This document shows, piece after piece, positions 46,412 through 55,477 of a DNA stretch of 64,000 nt. The DNA is from Mycobacterium syngnathidarum (GTDB taxonomy: Bacteria; Actinomycetota; Actinomycetes; Mycobacteriales; Mycobacteriaceae), in contig NZ_MLCL01000089.1 in assembly GCF_001942625.1 (NCBI RefSeq), forward strand, positions 558,001-622,000, given 5' to 3'. Both the position numbers and the translations under genes were made by a program. The notes beneath the pieces were generated by a model. That model was not told where the DNA came from. It made no database searches and saw nothing but the letters and a program-made list of their open reading frames with translations. Positions within the stretch are counted from its first letter, which is position 1; the number at the start of each line of letters is the position of its first letter.

Positions 46412-47182
46412 ATGAAGCGCCTACTCGTCATCGGCTACGGCACCGCGAGCTATCTATTGTTCGTCGTGGCCTTCCTCTACGCCATCGCCTTCGTCGGCAA
46501 CTTCGTGGTGCCTCGCACGGTCGACCACGGCATCACCGCACCCGTGGCCGAGGCGGTGCTCGTCAACCTGCTGCTGCTGTCGGTGTTCGCCATCCAGCAC
46601 AGCGTGATGGCGCGCCCGTGGTTCAAAGCACGGTGGACACGGATCGTCCCGCAAGTCATCGAACGCAGCACCTACGTGCTGCTGTCCAGCCTGGCGCTGT
46701 TGCTCTTGTACTGGCAGTGGCGCACCATGCCCGCGATCGTGTGGAACGTGGAATCCACTGCGGGACGGGCAATTCTGTGGGCGTTGTTCTGGCTGGGCTG
46801 GGCCACGGTATTCGCCTCGACGTTCATGATCAACCACTTCGACCTGTTCGGGTTGCGGCAGGTGTGGCTCAACTGGCGCGGGCAGCCGTACCGCGAACTG
46901 GGTTTCCAGACGGTGATGCTCTACCGGGTGATCCGGCATCCCATCATGGCCGGATTCATCGTGGCGTTCTGGGCCATCCCGACGATGACTGCCGGCCATC
47001 TGCTGTTCGCAGCCGTCAGCACCGCCTACATCCTGGTGGCGATCCAGCTCGAGGAACGCGACCTGGTGGACAGCCTGGGTGATGAGTACCGCAACTACCG
47101 GCATCGGGTCGCGATGCTGGCCCCAGGACTACACCCCGGCCACGATCATCGCGCCCCGAAGGTCAGGCACCGGCCGGCGTAG
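46412..47182 (+). CDS. mddA: MddA-like methanethiol S-methyltransferase (isoprenylcysteine methyltransferase-like membrane protein)
   Basis: A 256-residue membrane protein of the NnrU/ICMT-like superfamily. Six helices; the recognisable block is INHFDLFGLRQVWLNWRGQP near residue 140, then VMLYRVIRHPIMAGFIVAFW near 169 (His-Pro motif of the SAM site) and QLEERDLVDSLGDEYRNYRH near 212. The overall sequence matches my recollection of actinobacterial MddA, which methylates methanethiol to dimethylsulfide with SAM. The symbol rests on that recollection. The ATG has a strong ribosome site. It is convergent with a PPOX gene (3-base gap). Role: sulfur volatile production or detoxification. Confidence 0.75.
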   Translation: MKRLLVIGYGTASYLLFVVAFLYAIAFVGNFVVPRTVDHGITAPVAEAVLVNLLLLSVFAIQHSVMARPWFKARWTRIVPQVIERSTYVLLSSLALLLLYWQWRTMPAIVWNVESTAGRAILWALFWLGWATVFASTFMINHFDLFGLRQVWLNWRGQPYRELGFQTVMLYRVIRHPIMAGFIVAFWAIPTMTAGHLLFAAVSTAYILVAIQLEERDLVDSLGDEYRNYRHRVAMLAPGLHPGHDHRAPKVRHRPA

Positions 47183-47185
47183 CCG

Positions 47186-47695
47186 TCAATCGGCCCGCCA
47201 GCTCAACACCTCACCGGATCCCGCGGTCATGACGGTGCCCGGCATCACCCGTAGCCGGTACGGGGTCAACCGCAGGGCCGCGAACTGGTCCGAGGTCGGT
47301 CCGTCGCTCCACTGCGGGATGATGCGCGGGTCGTAGCCCACCGGCGCAGGTCCGTTGGCGAACCGGTCCCACACCTGCGTGCAGGTCTCGTCGTCGGTGT
47401 ACCACTCCACCAGGCAGTCGGCCGCGCAGGTGTCGTGGTTGGTGGTCCAGTAGCTGACCGAGACGTGCGGATGTACCGCCAGATGTGCGCGCTTGACCGG
47501 GCTGGGCACCGTGGCAACCCAGCCGAACAGATCGGTACCGTCCCACTCCCAGATGGGGTGCAGGATCCGGCTGCGGGGTTGGCCGTCGGCGTCGACGGTG
47601 GCCACCGAGGCCCAGACGATCTCGTGAGCCATCGTCACGAAAGCGGGGGCAATACGTTCGAGCGGGGTCGCAGTCACACCAGCCACAGTAGGCAA
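47186..47695 (-). CDS. PPOX-like (pyridoxamine-phosphate-oxidase-fold) protein
   Basis: A 169-residue split-barrel protein: IVWASVATVDADGQPRSRIL at residues 26-45 as the cofactor-binding strands, IWEWDGTDLFGWVATV near 48 and HPHVSVSYWTTNHDTCAADC near 75, an unusual Cys-rich strand. The C-terminal part (RLTPYRLRVMPGTVM) is family-like. FMN or F420 use is not decidable. A start at 47677 (GTG) would shorten it by six residues. Two genes of the same superfamily lie elsewhere in the window (10746, 16484). Confidence 0.8.
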   Translation of the reverse strand: MPTVAGVTATPLERIAPAFVTMAHEIVWASVATVDADGQPRSRILHPIWEWDGTDLFGWVATVPSPVKRAHLAVHPHVSVSYWTTNHDTCAADCLVEWYTDDETCTQVWDRFANGPAPVGYDPRIIPQWSDGPTSDQFAALRLTPYRLRVMPGTVMTAGSGEVLSWRAD

Positions 47696-47725
47696 GGACT
47701 GGCCTGCGACGGCGTGGGTTCGGGG

Positions 47726-47920
47726 TTACTGCGGGCTGTCGGTGTCGCCGTAGATCGGCTTGCCGTCGTCATCGACCCAATCGTTGACCGCCGTGCCGGA
47801 TACCGTGCCATTGCTGCCCGGCAAGGTGACGGTGGGACGGGAGTCGTCATATGACTGCATGATGCGCTCGGCTTCTTTGCGGTTCTCTTCGCTGACTGGT
47901 GGCGGTTGTTCGGTGGTCAT
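47726..47920 (-). CDS. 64-residue conserved-looking hypothetical protein
   Basis: Short soluble protein, acidic and disordered in composition: VSEENRKEAERIMQSYDDSR, then TVTLPGSNGTVSGTAVNDWV and a tail GKPIYGDTDSPQ. ATG at 47920. There is no membrane segment or signal peptide. It sits between the PPOX gene and the TetR gene on the same strand. I do not recognise it, and I give it moderate weight because codon use and length fit small mycobacterial proteins. Confidence 0.6.
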   Translation of the reverse strand: MTTEQPPPVSEENRKEAERIMQSYDDSRPTVTLPGSNGTVSGTAVNDWVDDDGKPIYGDTDSPQ

Positions 47921-47977
47921 ACCTATCGGGCTGCCCGAAAGTGTGAGCTGCCAAACACTTCGGCGGGCCGGACAAGA

Positions 47978-48592
47978 TCAGGCCGACACGGTACGAAGCG
48001 AGGCCGGCAGGCTGGGCAGGAAATGCCGGGTGGCGAATGCACGTAGGTCCTCGGGAGTGTCCAGGGGCTCGACGCTGGGCAGCAACAGCACCATTCCGGC
48101 GTAGCGCAGAATGGTGTCGGCCAGGTCGTTGACGGCCTGCTCTCCAATCCGCTCGGCAAACCCGGCCGGGAAGATCACCTTGAGAGCCGCGGCCATCCGT
48201 TCGATCGCCGCGCCGTAGTGGGTGTGCAGCAGCTCCATCACCAGCGCCGGCTCATCGGCGATCAACTGGTTGAGGACGTGGCGGCGCCGGAACTCCAGGA
48301 TCGACAGCGTGAACGCTTCGACGTAGTAATTCGATTGCGGGCCGGCGCTTTTCAGCTCGTTGGCGATATCGGAGAACAGCGCGACGTTCTCCCGCTCGAT
48401 GACCGCCGCGACCAGCTCGTCGCGGTTGGCGAACCGGCGGTAGATCGTGGTGCGACTGACCCCGGCCCGACGCGCGACGTCATCGAGCGCGACCCGGCGC
48501 AGGCCGTGCCGCTCGAACTCGAGGAGCGCCGCGTCCAGGATCGCCACCGTCGCGGGCGACGAATCAGGCAGCGTCGGATCAGCTTTGGGCAT
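47978..48592 (-). CDS. TetR-family regulator linked to the DUF2236 gene
   Basis: A 204-residue repressor with a typical HTH ([20 protein letters not shown] and [20 protein letters not shown]) and a C-terminal helical domain ([10 protein letters not shown] at the end). The ATG at 48592 lies inside the end of the upstream DUF2236 gene (stop at 48579), giving a 14-base overlap, so the two are translated from one mRNA. A product of the enzyme may be its ligand; that is inference. No operator could be identified with confidence. Confidence 0.86.
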   Translation of the reverse strand: MPKADPTLPDSSPATVAILDAALLEFERHGLRRVALDDVARRAGVSRTTIYRRFANRDELVAAVIERENVALFSDIANELKSAGPQSNYYVEAFTLSILEFRRRHVLNQLIADEPALVMELLHTHYGAAIERMAAALKVIFPAGFAERIGEQAVNDLADTILRYAGMVLLLPSVEPLDTPEDLRAFATRHFLPSLPASLRTVSA

Positions 48593-49433
48593 AGCCCTTT
48601 TGCGCAAACTTGCTGTAGCGCACGCTCATCGGTAGATGATCCCACACCCAATTCACCGGACGGGACCGGCAGAACGCCGCGAACCGCTGGTAGTTGCGCT
48701 CCTGACGGTCACTCCACGGCAGGTCGAGCAGGTCGCGGGCGCGCGGCGGCAGACCGCCTGCGGTCAGGAAGGCCGCCACCGGGTTGAACACCGCGGCGAC
48801 GACGCGCCACACCGCCGGGTGTACCGCCTTGGGGCAGGGGAAACCCTTGGTGACGTAGCCGACGCCGTAGCGGGCGGACTTGTGCGGGATCGCCACCTCG
48901 TTCATCATCCGGTCCCAGTACTGCTCGAACTCGGCGTAGGTGGCCGGCATCGGCCGGTCGCTGACCCCGTAGCGCCGGTACCACGTCTTGGATTCCAGGT
49001 AGATCTGTTCCTTCTCGGCATCGCTGAGCCGTTTGACGAAGGTGTCGGCGAAGTAGAGCACCTGCTCGACGAACGTTGCATGCGCCCAGAAGTAGGTCTC
49101 GGGGTCCAGCGCGTGGTAGCGCGAACCGTCGGGCATGTCGCCCTTGACGTGGTGGTGGAAGTCGCGCACCTGGGTGCCGGCGTTGTCGGCCTCGGTGCCG
49201 TAGACGGTCCGGAAGATCGGCGGGATGGTCCGCTTGAGCCGCTCGGCGGTGTCGGAGAAGAACGTCGAGTGATCGAGCACCCCCTGGCCGAGCTCGGCCA
49301 GCATGTTCTGCAGGACGGCGGGCCGCGGGCCGATCAGGAACATCCGGTTGTCGCCGAAGTACTTCCAGACCAGCGATTGCGGCCCGAGAGGCAGGGCGTC
49401 GGTCTGCTGGGGCTGCTCGGCCAGTTCGGTCAT
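48579..49433 (-). CDS. DUF2236 (MpaB-like) oxygenase-family protein
   Basis: About 284 residues of the DUF2236 family, which includes MpaB and latex-clearing-like proteins with a b-type heme. [20 protein letters not shown] near residue 16, [12 protein letters not shown] near 69, [20 protein letters not shown] near 112 and [19 protein letters not shown] near 197. Candidate heme ligands are in the Trp-Ala-His and Arg-rich segments. The reaction is unknown, probably hydroxylation or cleavage of a lipid or isoprenoid. Start ATG at 49433 or GTG 49439. It lies divergent from the esterase at 49568. Confidence 0.83.
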   Translation of the reverse strand: MTELAEQPQQTDALPLGPQSLVWKYFGDNRMFLIGPRPAVLQNMLAELGQGVLDHSTFFSDTAERLKRTIPPIFRTVYGTEADNAGTQVRDFHHHVKGDMPDGSRYHALDPETYFWAHATFVEQVLYFADTFVKRLSDAEKEQIYLESKTWYRRYGVSDRPMPATYAEFEQYWDRMMNEVAIPHKSARYGVGYVTKGFPCPKAVHPAVWRVVAAVFNPVAAFLTAGGLPPRARDLLDLPWSDRQERNYQRFAAFCRSRPVNWVWDHLPMSVRYSKFAQKGYAQS

Positions 49434-49567
49434 AGACACAGTGTTACAGATTTCGCACTTTGTACCAAGATGGGTGTGATCAGGTTCACCGAGGTGGATG
49501 GGCGGCGTTATCGGGCTGTTGCCGGACCGTGTCGCGGGCTGAGACCCATGGTTGGAATGATGCGCAG

Positions 49568-50416
49568 GTGCCCCCGCTGACCCGCCGAGATGCGCTGCGT
49601 TTGGGCGTCACCGGAGCAGGTGCCGCAGGACTGATGACACTGGGCAGCCTGCTCGGTGCGCCGATGCCCCGCGCCTCGGCGAGCCCCAACCAAACCGCCT
49701 CCGGGGGTGCTGTTCTACCGACCCGCGAATCGGGGTCGTTCACCTCCGCGGCCCGCGGCGGCGTCGAAACCAACTGGATCATCGCCCGTCCGCCAGGCCA
49801 GCACGGCCCCCTGCGCCCGGTGATCGCCCTGCACGGGATGGACAACGACGCCGCCGGGGCGATGGACCTGGGCATCCCGGAGGCGCTGGCCCAGCTGACC
49901 GCGGCCGGCCGGCCACCGTTCGCGGTGGTCAGTGTCGACGGCGGCAACTCGTTCTGGCGCCGTCGCGCCTCCGGGGAGGATGCCGGGGCGATGGTGCTCG
50001 ACGAGCTGATCCCGATGCTGGCCACCAAGGGCATCGACACCTCCCGCGTGGCCTTCATGGGCTGGTCGATGGGCGGCTACGGCGCCATGCTGTTGGGCGC
50101 CAGACTGGGCGCCGCACGTACCGCTGCGGTCTGCGCAGTCAGCCCGGCGCTGTACCTGACGTACTGGGGCGCGCCGCCCGACGCCTTCGACAGCCTCGAC
50201 GACTGGCAGCAGAACTCAGCGATGAGGCTGCTGCCTGCGCTGGGGTCGATCCCGCTCCGCGTCGACTGCGGCACCGCAGACCGCTTCTACGCGGCGACCC
50301 GAATGTTCGTCAACCAACTGCCAAGGACCCCGGCGGTCGGCTTCTACCCCGGCGGCCATGACGAGAACTTCTGGCGCGCGCACTTGTCCGATGAGCTCGC
50401 CTGGCTCGATTCCTGA
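49568..50416 (+). CDS. Tat-exported alpha/beta-hydrolase (esterase; Rv0519c-type)
   Basis: A 282-residue serine hydrolase exported by the Tat pathway: TRRDALRLGVTGAGAAGLM at residues 4-22 contains the twin-arginine RRDAL, with cleavage near ASASPNQ. The catalytic serine lies in MGWSMGGYGAMLLGARLGAA near 160 (GWSMGG), with the oxyanion-type VIALHGMDNDAAGAMDLGI near 86 and the His in GGHDENFW near 267. It resembles antigen-85 and S-formylglutathione-hydrolase-type esterases, and by neighbourhood perhaps Rv0519c. Acyl ester substrate unknown; a cell-envelope lipid is possible. GTG start at 49568 has no evident ribosome site. Confidence 0.83.
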   Translation: MPPLTRRDALRLGVTGAGAAGLMTLGSLLGAPMPRASASPNQTASGGAVLPTRESGSFTSAARGGVETNWIIARPPGQHGPLRPVIALHGMDNDAAGAMDLGIPEALAQLTAAGRPPFAVVSVDGGNSFWRRRASGEDAGAMVLDELIPMLATKGIDTSRVAFMGWSMGGYGAMLLGARLGAARTAAVCAVSPALYLTYWGAPPDAFDSLDDWQQNSAMRLLPALGSIPLRVDCGTADRFYAATRMFVNQLPRTPAVGFYPGGHDENFWRAHLSDELAWLDS

Positions 50417-50432
50417 TCGCAGCCTCGAACCG

Positions 50433-51197
50433 TCACCCCCAGGTGAGGGGATCGAGCGCGAGATAGAACCGCAGACGCCCGGGATCCAGTTCGGCCGGAT
50501 AGCCCGTAGCCAGACCCGCCGCGGCATCCTCGGCGAAACCGGGGAAGGTGTCGGCAGTGTTGGCCAACAACAACGCCAGATCCGCATGACGATCCGCGGA
50601 ACCCAGACGACCCAGGTCGACAAAACCCTCGACAGTGAGCCGGTCGGGGTCGATCAGGATGTTCGGCAGACACAGGTCTCCATGGCACACCACCCGATCG
50701 TCAGCCTCCTGCCGGCGACGCAGGCTAGCCTCGCGTTCGACGCGGGCCAGCAGGTCGCCGGCCGGGACGTCCCGGTCCTCGTCGCGCAGGAACTCCGGGT
50801 TGACCGCGCCCGCGGCAACCACCGAGCGGGCCCGGGTCAACATGTCGTCCAGATCGCGCCGGTGAGGACACTCGCCGGCCGGGATGGCGTGCAGGGCGCG
50901 GACCGCCGCCACGATCGCTGGCCAGGCCGTCCGCAGTGCCGGTTCCGCGAGCCGATCCGCACCGACGCCCCCGACTGCGCTCGTGATCAGGACGGCACCA
51001 CCGTCCTCGGTGGTACCCCAGTCGATGACGGCAGGCACCGGCAGACCGCGACCGTGCGCCCACGACACCCGGTCCCGCTCCGCAGCCAGATCAGCCACGG
51101 CCGCGGCGCCGACCACTTTCGCGTACCTGGACCCCTCCGCGTTCCGGAACACCCCGGTGCCGGATTCACCGCGGGTGACGGGCTCCCAATCGATCAC
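50433..51197 (-). CDS. APH(3'')-like aminoglycoside (streptomycin) O-phosphotransferase
   Basis: A 254-residue aminoglycoside kinase matching my recollection of APH(3'')-Ib (StrA) and the M. fortuitum APH(3'')-Ic along its length: GESGTGVFRNAEGSRYAKV (residues 10-28, ATP loop), LAAERDRVSWAHGRGLPVP near 36, HGDLCLPNILIDPDRLTVEG near 176 (catalytic Asp, Brenner motif), VDLGRLGSADRHADLALL near 197 (DLGRLG metal site), and RLRFYLALDPLTWG at the end. It would phosphorylate streptomycin at 3''-OH. The GTG at 51197 lies 3 bases past the stop of the membrane gene at 51201, so it is the last gene of the long heme-side operon. Whether it is expressed or confers resistance is unknown. Confidence 0.85.
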   Translation of the reverse strand: MIDWEPVTRGESGTGVFRNAEGSRYAKVVGAAAVADLAAERDRVSWAHGRGLPVPAVIDWGTTEDGGAVLITSAVGGVGADRLAEPALRTAWPAIVAAVRALHAIPAGECPHRRDLDDMLTRARSVVAAGAVNPEFLRDEDRDVPAGDLLARVEREASLRRRQEADDRVVCHGDLCLPNILIDPDRLTVEGFVDLGRLGSADRHADLALLLANTADTFPGFAEDAAAGLATGYPAELDPGRLRFYLALDPLTWG

Positions 51198-51200
51198 CGC

Positions 51201-51428
51201 TCAGCGACGCAACCGGGCGATGCCCAACACGATCAGCACACCCGCCAAACCGGCGAGCACCAACGCCAGCACCAGCAACGGCGCCGAATAGCTGATCGCG
51301 GTGGTGGGCGGCTCACCGTCGAGCACGGGCGCCACCTCGATCGTTGAGGACGCCGCGAGCCAGCTCAGCACACCACCCACTGCCGCAACGGCGGCCACCA
51401 GCAACTCCAGCAGAGCACGCCGTCTCAC
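51201..51428 (-). CDS. 75-residue membrane protein
   Basis: Two helices: about residues 7-25 (LELLVAAVAAVGGVLSWLA) and 46-70 (YSAPLLVLALVLAGLAGVLI), with a short loop VAPVLDGEPPTTAISYS outside and a basic end ARLRR. ATG at 51428 overlaps the DUF3093 stop by four bases, so it is coupled. It lies in the run from hemB to the kinase gene and is Rv0514-like by position. Function unknown. Confidence 0.75.
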   Translation of the reverse strand: MRRRALLELLVAAVAAVGGVLSWLAASSTIEVAPVLDGEPPTTAISYSAPLLVLALVLAGLAGVLIVLGIARLRR

Positions 51429-51910
51429 GGCGTGCGCTCCTCGACCAGCGGCGTGAGCACTTCCCGCAGTTTGCGGTGCTTGCGGGCCCAGGCCTGGGCG
51501 GTACGCGCGCCGGTGAGTTTGAGCCCGATGCCGGTGCGGCCCTTCGGCACCCCGGTCAGCTCACCGAGTGCCCGGGCAGATTGCCATTTGGGCACCTCTG
51601 AGCCCGATGCCTCGGGATAGATCAGCACGATCTCGTCGACCCGCAGCGTCTCGGCACCCTGCCGCAGGGTCTCGGCGGTCAACTCGACCGAGGTGTGGAT
51701 ACGCGCAGCCTTGATCTGGATGGCCACGAACACCGACACCAGTAGCAGGAACACGATCGGGATCCACAGGTCGTGACCGTATCCACCGGTCATCTGCAGG
51801 ATCGCCATGCCGGCCCCGGCGAACGGGCCCAACAGCAGCCACGCCCAGCTGGCCCCCTGCTCGTAGAACAGCACCTCGGAGCCGACTTTGTTCACCGATT
51901 CACTCTCCAT
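51425..51910 (-). CDS. DUF3093 membrane protein
   Basis: A 161-residue protein with two N-terminal helices (SWAWLLLGPFAGAGMAILQM, LWIPIVFLLLVSVFVAIQI). A cytosolic domain follows (LTAETLRQGAETLRVDEIVL, ARTAQAWARKHRKLREVLTP) that is characteristic of actinobacterial DUF3093. Function unknown. Start ATG at 51910 has AAGGG six to ten bases upstream. It overlaps the neighbouring genes at both ends (51900-51910 and 51425-51428), so this is a tightly packed operon. Confidence 0.8.
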   Translation of the reverse strand: MESESVNKVGSEVLFYEQGASWAWLLLGPFAGAGMAILQMTGGYGHDLWIPIVFLLLVSVFVAIQIKAARIHTSVELTAETLRQGAETLRVDEIVLIYPEASGSEVPKWQSARALGELTGVPKGRTGIGLKLTGARTAQAWARKHRKLREVLTPLVEERTP

Positions 51911-52265
51911 CGTCACCCTTCCGCAGTGGCAGCGCGTTCAGGCCGGTACCCACGATGAGCGGGAGCAGCGCGACCAGCACGAGAACATTGAGGCCGGTCA
52001 ACAGCACCAGGACCACGATAGCCAGCGACAACGCCACCGCCGCGCGGCGGTAACGTGGATCGTCGGAGCGGCTGCGACCCGCCAGAAATGCCATCCCGAG
52101 GCCGCCGAGCGCCACGAGCGCTCCGATCCCCCGGTACAACATCGCATTGACGCCGGGCGGGCTCGCCGAGACCGCCAGCATCCCGCCGGCCATCAACAAC
52201 ACCGCGCCGACCAGCCAGCAACCGAACACGATGGTCGTGCGGCGCGACGTTGGTGATGAAGGCAT
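51900..52265 (-). CDS. 121-residue membrane protein
   Basis: Four hydrophobic helices: IVFGCWLVGAVLLMAGGMLA, LYRGIGALVALGGLGMAFLA, AAVALSLAIVVLVLLTGLN and VLVALLPLIVGTGLNALPL. Charged linkers lie between them and the end is acidic (RKGDDGE). ATG at 52265. It overlaps the DUF3093 gene and sits 22 bases after the preceding gene. Unrecognised. Confidence 0.75.
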   Translation of the reverse strand: MPSSPTSRRTTIVFGCWLVGAVLLMAGGMLAVSASPPGVNAMLYRGIGALVALGGLGMAFLAGRSRSDDPRYRRAAVALSLAIVVLVLLTGLNVLVLVALLPLIVGTGLNALPLRKGDDGE

Positions 52266-52286
52266 TGTCGCCAAAGCGTAGCGAAA

Positions 52287-52721
52287 CTACCGGGTGAAGA
52301 AACCGTCGGCGTCCTTGCGGTGCAGCAGGTACAGCCCGCCCGCGATCAACACCGTTCCGACGATCGCGGTGACCGCGTAGCCCACCGCGGCCGCATCCTG
52401 GCGTTCGCCGGTCAGCAGGCTGCTGACCGCATGCAGCGCCGAGACGATCCCGCCGCTGGTCAGCAGCGTGCGGGCCCAGCGATACCCCTGGCGCATCAAC
52501 CACAGGAACGCCACCACGATCGACGACAGCGCCACCACGAACATCACCGAGAAGACGGCGGTCATCGACCGCTGCACACCGGTGCCCGATCCGGTGAACG
52601 CGTCGATCAAGAACCCCACCGCCATGAGCACCAGCGCGGCCGTCCACAACCAGAAGCCGGTGTCGACGTCCTCGGGACGGTCGTTCGGGCTCTGCTGCGG
52701 TTCGGTCACCGGCGCCCTCAC
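52287..52721 (-). CDS. 144-residue membrane protein (Rv0513-like)
   Basis: Four helices (FWLWTAALVLMAVGFLIDAF, FSVMFVVALSSIVVAFLWLM, LTSGGIVSALHAVSSLLTG, YAVTAIVGTVLIAGGLYLL) and a polar N-terminus. The GTG at 52721 overlaps the hemB stop by four bases (GTGA), favouring it over the internal GTG at 52709. Rv0513 by position next to hemB. Function unknown. Confidence 0.76.
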   Translation of the reverse strand: MRAPVTEPQQSPNDRPEDVDTGFWLWTAALVLMAVGFLIDAFTGSGTGVQRSMTAVFSVMFVVALSSIVVAFLWLMRQGYRWARTLLTSGGIVSALHAVSSLLTGERQDAAAVGYAVTAIVGTVLIAGGLYLLHRKDADGFFTR

Positions 52722-53698
52722 GCGAGCCAACCGGCCACATCGGCCGCCCAATAGGTCAGCACGATGTCGGCGCCGGCCCGCCGGATCCCGGTCAACGACT
52801 CCAAGGCCGCCGCCTGCAGGTCGATCCAGCCGTTGGCCGCGGCCGCACAGATCATCGAGTACTCACCCGAAATCTGGTATGCGGCAACAGGTACCGGTGA
52901 AATATCGGCCGCGGCGCGCACCACGTCCAGGTAGCTCATCGCGGGCTTGACCATCACCATGTCGGCGCCCTCGTCGATATCGAGCTCGATCTCGTGCACG
53001 GCTTCGCGGATGTTGCCCGGATCCTGTTGGTAGGTACGACGATCCCCCACCAGGCTGGACGACACCGCCTCGCGGAACGGGCCGTAGAACGCCGAGGCGA
53101 ACTTGGCCGCATAGGCCAGGATGGCGACGTGCGCGTGCCCGGCCGCGTCCAGCCCGTCCCGGATGGCAGCCACCTGGCCGTCCATCATGCCGCTGGGCCC
53201 GACCACGTGGGCACCCGATTCCGCTTGTGCCACAGCAAGTTCCACATAGCGCAGATTGGTCGCGTCATTGTCGACCCGGCCGGCGTCGTCCAACACGCCG
53301 CAGTGCCCGTGGTCGGTGAACTCATCGAGGCAGGTGTCGGCCATCAGCACGGTCGAATCACCGAGGTCCTTGGCCAGATCACGCAGTGCCACATTGAGGA
53401 TGCCGTCCGGATCGACGCCCACGGCACCGGTCGGATCCTTGTCCTCGTCGCAGGGCACACCGAACAGCATCAACCCGCCGACCCCGGCGGCCACCGCGTC
53501 CGCGGCCGCCCGGCGCAACGAATCCCTGGTGTGCTGCACCACGCCGGGCATCGAGGAGATCGGTCGCGGTTCATCGATTCCGTCGGCGACGAACATCGGC
53601 AGAACCAGATGGCGTGGCTCCAAAGAGGTTTGGGCCACCAGGCGGCGCATCGCCGGGGTGGACCGCAACCGGCGGGGCCGGTGTCTCGGAAAGGCCAC
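52718..53698 (-). CDS. hemB: Delta-aminolevulinic acid dehydratase (porphobilinogen synthase)
   Basis: A 326-residue enzyme that condenses two 5-aminolevulinate molecules to porphobilinogen. Family motifs: catalytic lysines in AYAAKFASAFYGPFREAV (near residue 197) and MVMVKPAMSYLDVVRA (near 250, the Schiff-base Lys). Metal-binding Cys appear in TCLDEFTDHGHCGVLDDAGR near 121. GTG start at 53698 is preceded by GGAGGAGGG, a strong ribosome site. It follows hemD by 90 bases and continues into the membrane genes. Corresponds to Rv0512. Confidence 0.97.
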   Translation of the reverse strand: MAFPRHRPRRLRSTPAMRRLVAQTSLEPRHLVLPMFVADGIDEPRPISSMPGVVQHTRDSLRRAAADAVAAGVGGLMLFGVPCDEDKDPTGAVGVDPDGILNVALRDLAKDLGDSTVLMADTCLDEFTDHGHCGVLDDAGRVDNDATNLRYVELAVAQAESGAHVVGPSGMMDGQVAAIRDGLDAAGHAHVAILAYAAKFASAFYGPFREAVSSSLVGDRRTYQQDPGNIREAVHEIELDIDEGADMVMVKPAMSYLDVVRAAADISPVPVAAYQISGEYSMICAAAANGWIDLQAAALESLTGIRRAGADIVLTYWAADVAGWLA

Positions 53699-53788
53699 AG
53701 CTATCCCTCCTCCTGTCCCATCCTCGAATCGGCTTTCCAGCAGGAAAAGTTCGAGTAAGGACCCGCCGGAATGCTGTTTCGGCGGTGT

Positions 53789-55477
53789 CTACCTGCGGCG
53801 GCTCTTCTTACGCGGCGGAGGCAACGCGCCCTCGGCACGGAGCCGGGCAGCGTGCTCGGCCAGCGCGTCGACCAGCGGTCCCACCGCGGCCGACTCGGGC
53901 TGAACATCCACCCGCAGGCCGAATTCCGCTGCGGTTTCAGCGGTCTTGGGGCCGATGCAGGCCACGATGGTTCGGGCGTGCGGCTTGCCGGCGATACCGA
54001 CCAGGTTGCGCACCGTCGAGCTGGAGGTGAAGCAGACCGCGTCGAACCCGCCGGTCTTGATCATCTCGCGCGTCTGCGCCGGCGGCGGAGCCGCCCGCAC
54101 GGTGCGGTAGGCGGTGACGTCCTCGATCTCCCAGCCGCGCTCACGCAGGCCCTCGGCCAGCGTCTCGGTGGCGATGTCGGCACGCGGCAGCAGCACCCGG
54201 TTCACCGGGTCGAACACCTCGTCGAACGGCGGGAACTCCTCCAGCAGGCCCAGCGAGGACTGCTCCCCCGACGGCACCAGCTCAGGGTTGATACCGAACG
54301 CGCGCACCTTGTCGGCGGTGGCCTGTCCGACGCACGCGATCTTCACACCCGAGAACGCCCGCGCGTCGAGACCGAACTCGTTGAACTTCTCCCACACCGC
54401 ACGCACGGCATTGGTCGAGGTGAACACCACCCATTGGAACCGGCCGTCGACCAGACCCTTGACCGCGCGCTCCATCTGCGCGGGGCTGCGCGGCGGCTCG
54501 ACGGCGATGGTCGGTACCTCGATCGGCAGGGCACCGTGGCCCACCAGCTTGTCGCTCATCTCGCCGGCCTGATCCTTGGTGCGCGGCACCAGCACGGTCC
54601 AGCCGTACAGGGCGCGGCTCTCCCACCAGTTCAGCTTGGCCCGGTTGGCCACGGTCTTGCCGATGGTGACGACCAGCTGGCCGACCAACGGCCCGGCCAG
54701 CTCGCTGCCCGCCGGCTTCTCCAGCACGGCCTTGTCGGTCAGCCCACCGAGCGTGGTCTCCACCGATCGCTGCTGGCAGGTGGTGCCGCTCGCGGTCACC
54801 ACCGCCGGGGTGCTGTCGACCAGCCCCTGCTCGATCAGCGTGCGGGCGGCATCCGGCAGGTGCGACGCCGTCGCGTGCAAGATCAGCGGCCCGGGTGCGG
54901 CGGCCAGCGCCGCCCAGTCGACGTCCCCGCGGACATCGGCCACCGTGTGCGCCGAACCCAGCGGCAGGCCCGCGTAGGTCGGCACCGCGCTGGTGGCGGG
55001 CAGTCCGGGGACGATCTCGAAGTTCACGTGGGACTTGGCCAGCGCACCGATTTCGGTGATGACGGCGTCGACCGACAACGGGTCACCGGCGACCAGGCGC
55101 ACCACGTCGTAGCCGTGACGGGCCTCGGCGACCAGCGTCTTGGCCACCTCGGCTGGATCACCGAGGGCCGGGCGGACCTCGGGCCCACCGGAGATGACGG
55201 CGGCCTGGGCCGCGTCGGGACTTCCGGCCGCATCGGCGGCCGATGCGTCAGCGGCGGCGTCGGCCTTGCCCGGCGTAGCCGGGGCCGGGCCGGACGCGGG
55301 CGGCAACTCGGTGCCGATCAGCGCCAACACGGCTTCTGGGACGTCGGGATCGGTGAACACCAACTCGGCGTGCGCCAGCACGGCTTGCGCCCGTGCCGTC
55401 AGCAGCCCCGGATCTCCCGGGCCCGAGCCCACAAATGTGATGCGGCCGGGCTTCGCCTTGCGACCTCGCATGGTCAT
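53789..55477 (-). CDS. hemD: Bifunctional uroporphyrinogen-III C-methyltransferase-like/uroporphyrinogen-III synthase (HemD)
   Basis: A 562-residue two-domain protein. Residues 10-270 have a SUMT-like methyltransferase domain with [20 protein letters not shown] at 15-34. The cofactor-binding features in [19 protein letters not shown] near 130 and [19 protein letters not shown] near 160 partly deviate from active SUMT. Residues 290-555 form the uroporphyrinogen-III synthase fold with [20 protein letters not shown] near 285 and [18 protein letters not shown] near 482. The second domain closes the tetrapyrrole ring. The ATG at 55477 overlaps the hemC stop by four bases. Corresponds to Rv0511, annotated hemD/cysG-like. 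Confidence 0.92.
   Translation of the reverse strand: MTMRGRKAKPGRITFVGSGPGDPGLLTARAQAVLAHAELVFTDPDVPEAVLALIGTELPPASGPAPATPGKADAAADASAADAAGSPDAAQAAVISGGPEVRPALGDPAEVAKTLVAEARHGYDVVRLVAGDPLSVDAVITEIGALAKSHVNFEIVPGLPATSAVPTYAGLPLGSAHTVADVRGDVDWAALAAAPGPLILHATASHLPDAARTLIEQGLVDSTPAVVTASGTTCQQRSVETTLGGLTDKAVLEKPAGSELAGPLVGQLVVTIGKTVANRAKLNWWESRALYGWTVLVPRTKDQAGEMSDKLVGHGALPIEVPTIAVEPPRSPAQMERAVKGLVDGRFQWVVFTSTNAVRAVWEKFNEFGLDARAFSGVKIACVGQATADKVRAFGINPELVPSGEQSSLGLLEEFPPFDEVFDPVNRVLLPRADIATETLAEGLRERGWEIEDVTAYRTVRAAPPPAQTREMIKTGGFDAVCFTSSSTVRNLVGIAGKPHARTIVACIGPKTAETAAEFGLRVDVQPESAAVGPLVDALAEHAARLRAEGALPPPRKKSRRR

Noticed and set aside
49434..49567. TetR operator between DUF2236 and the esterase
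   Set aside because: The region has suggestive GTGTTACAGATTT and CTTTGTAC segments but no palindrome good enough to report.
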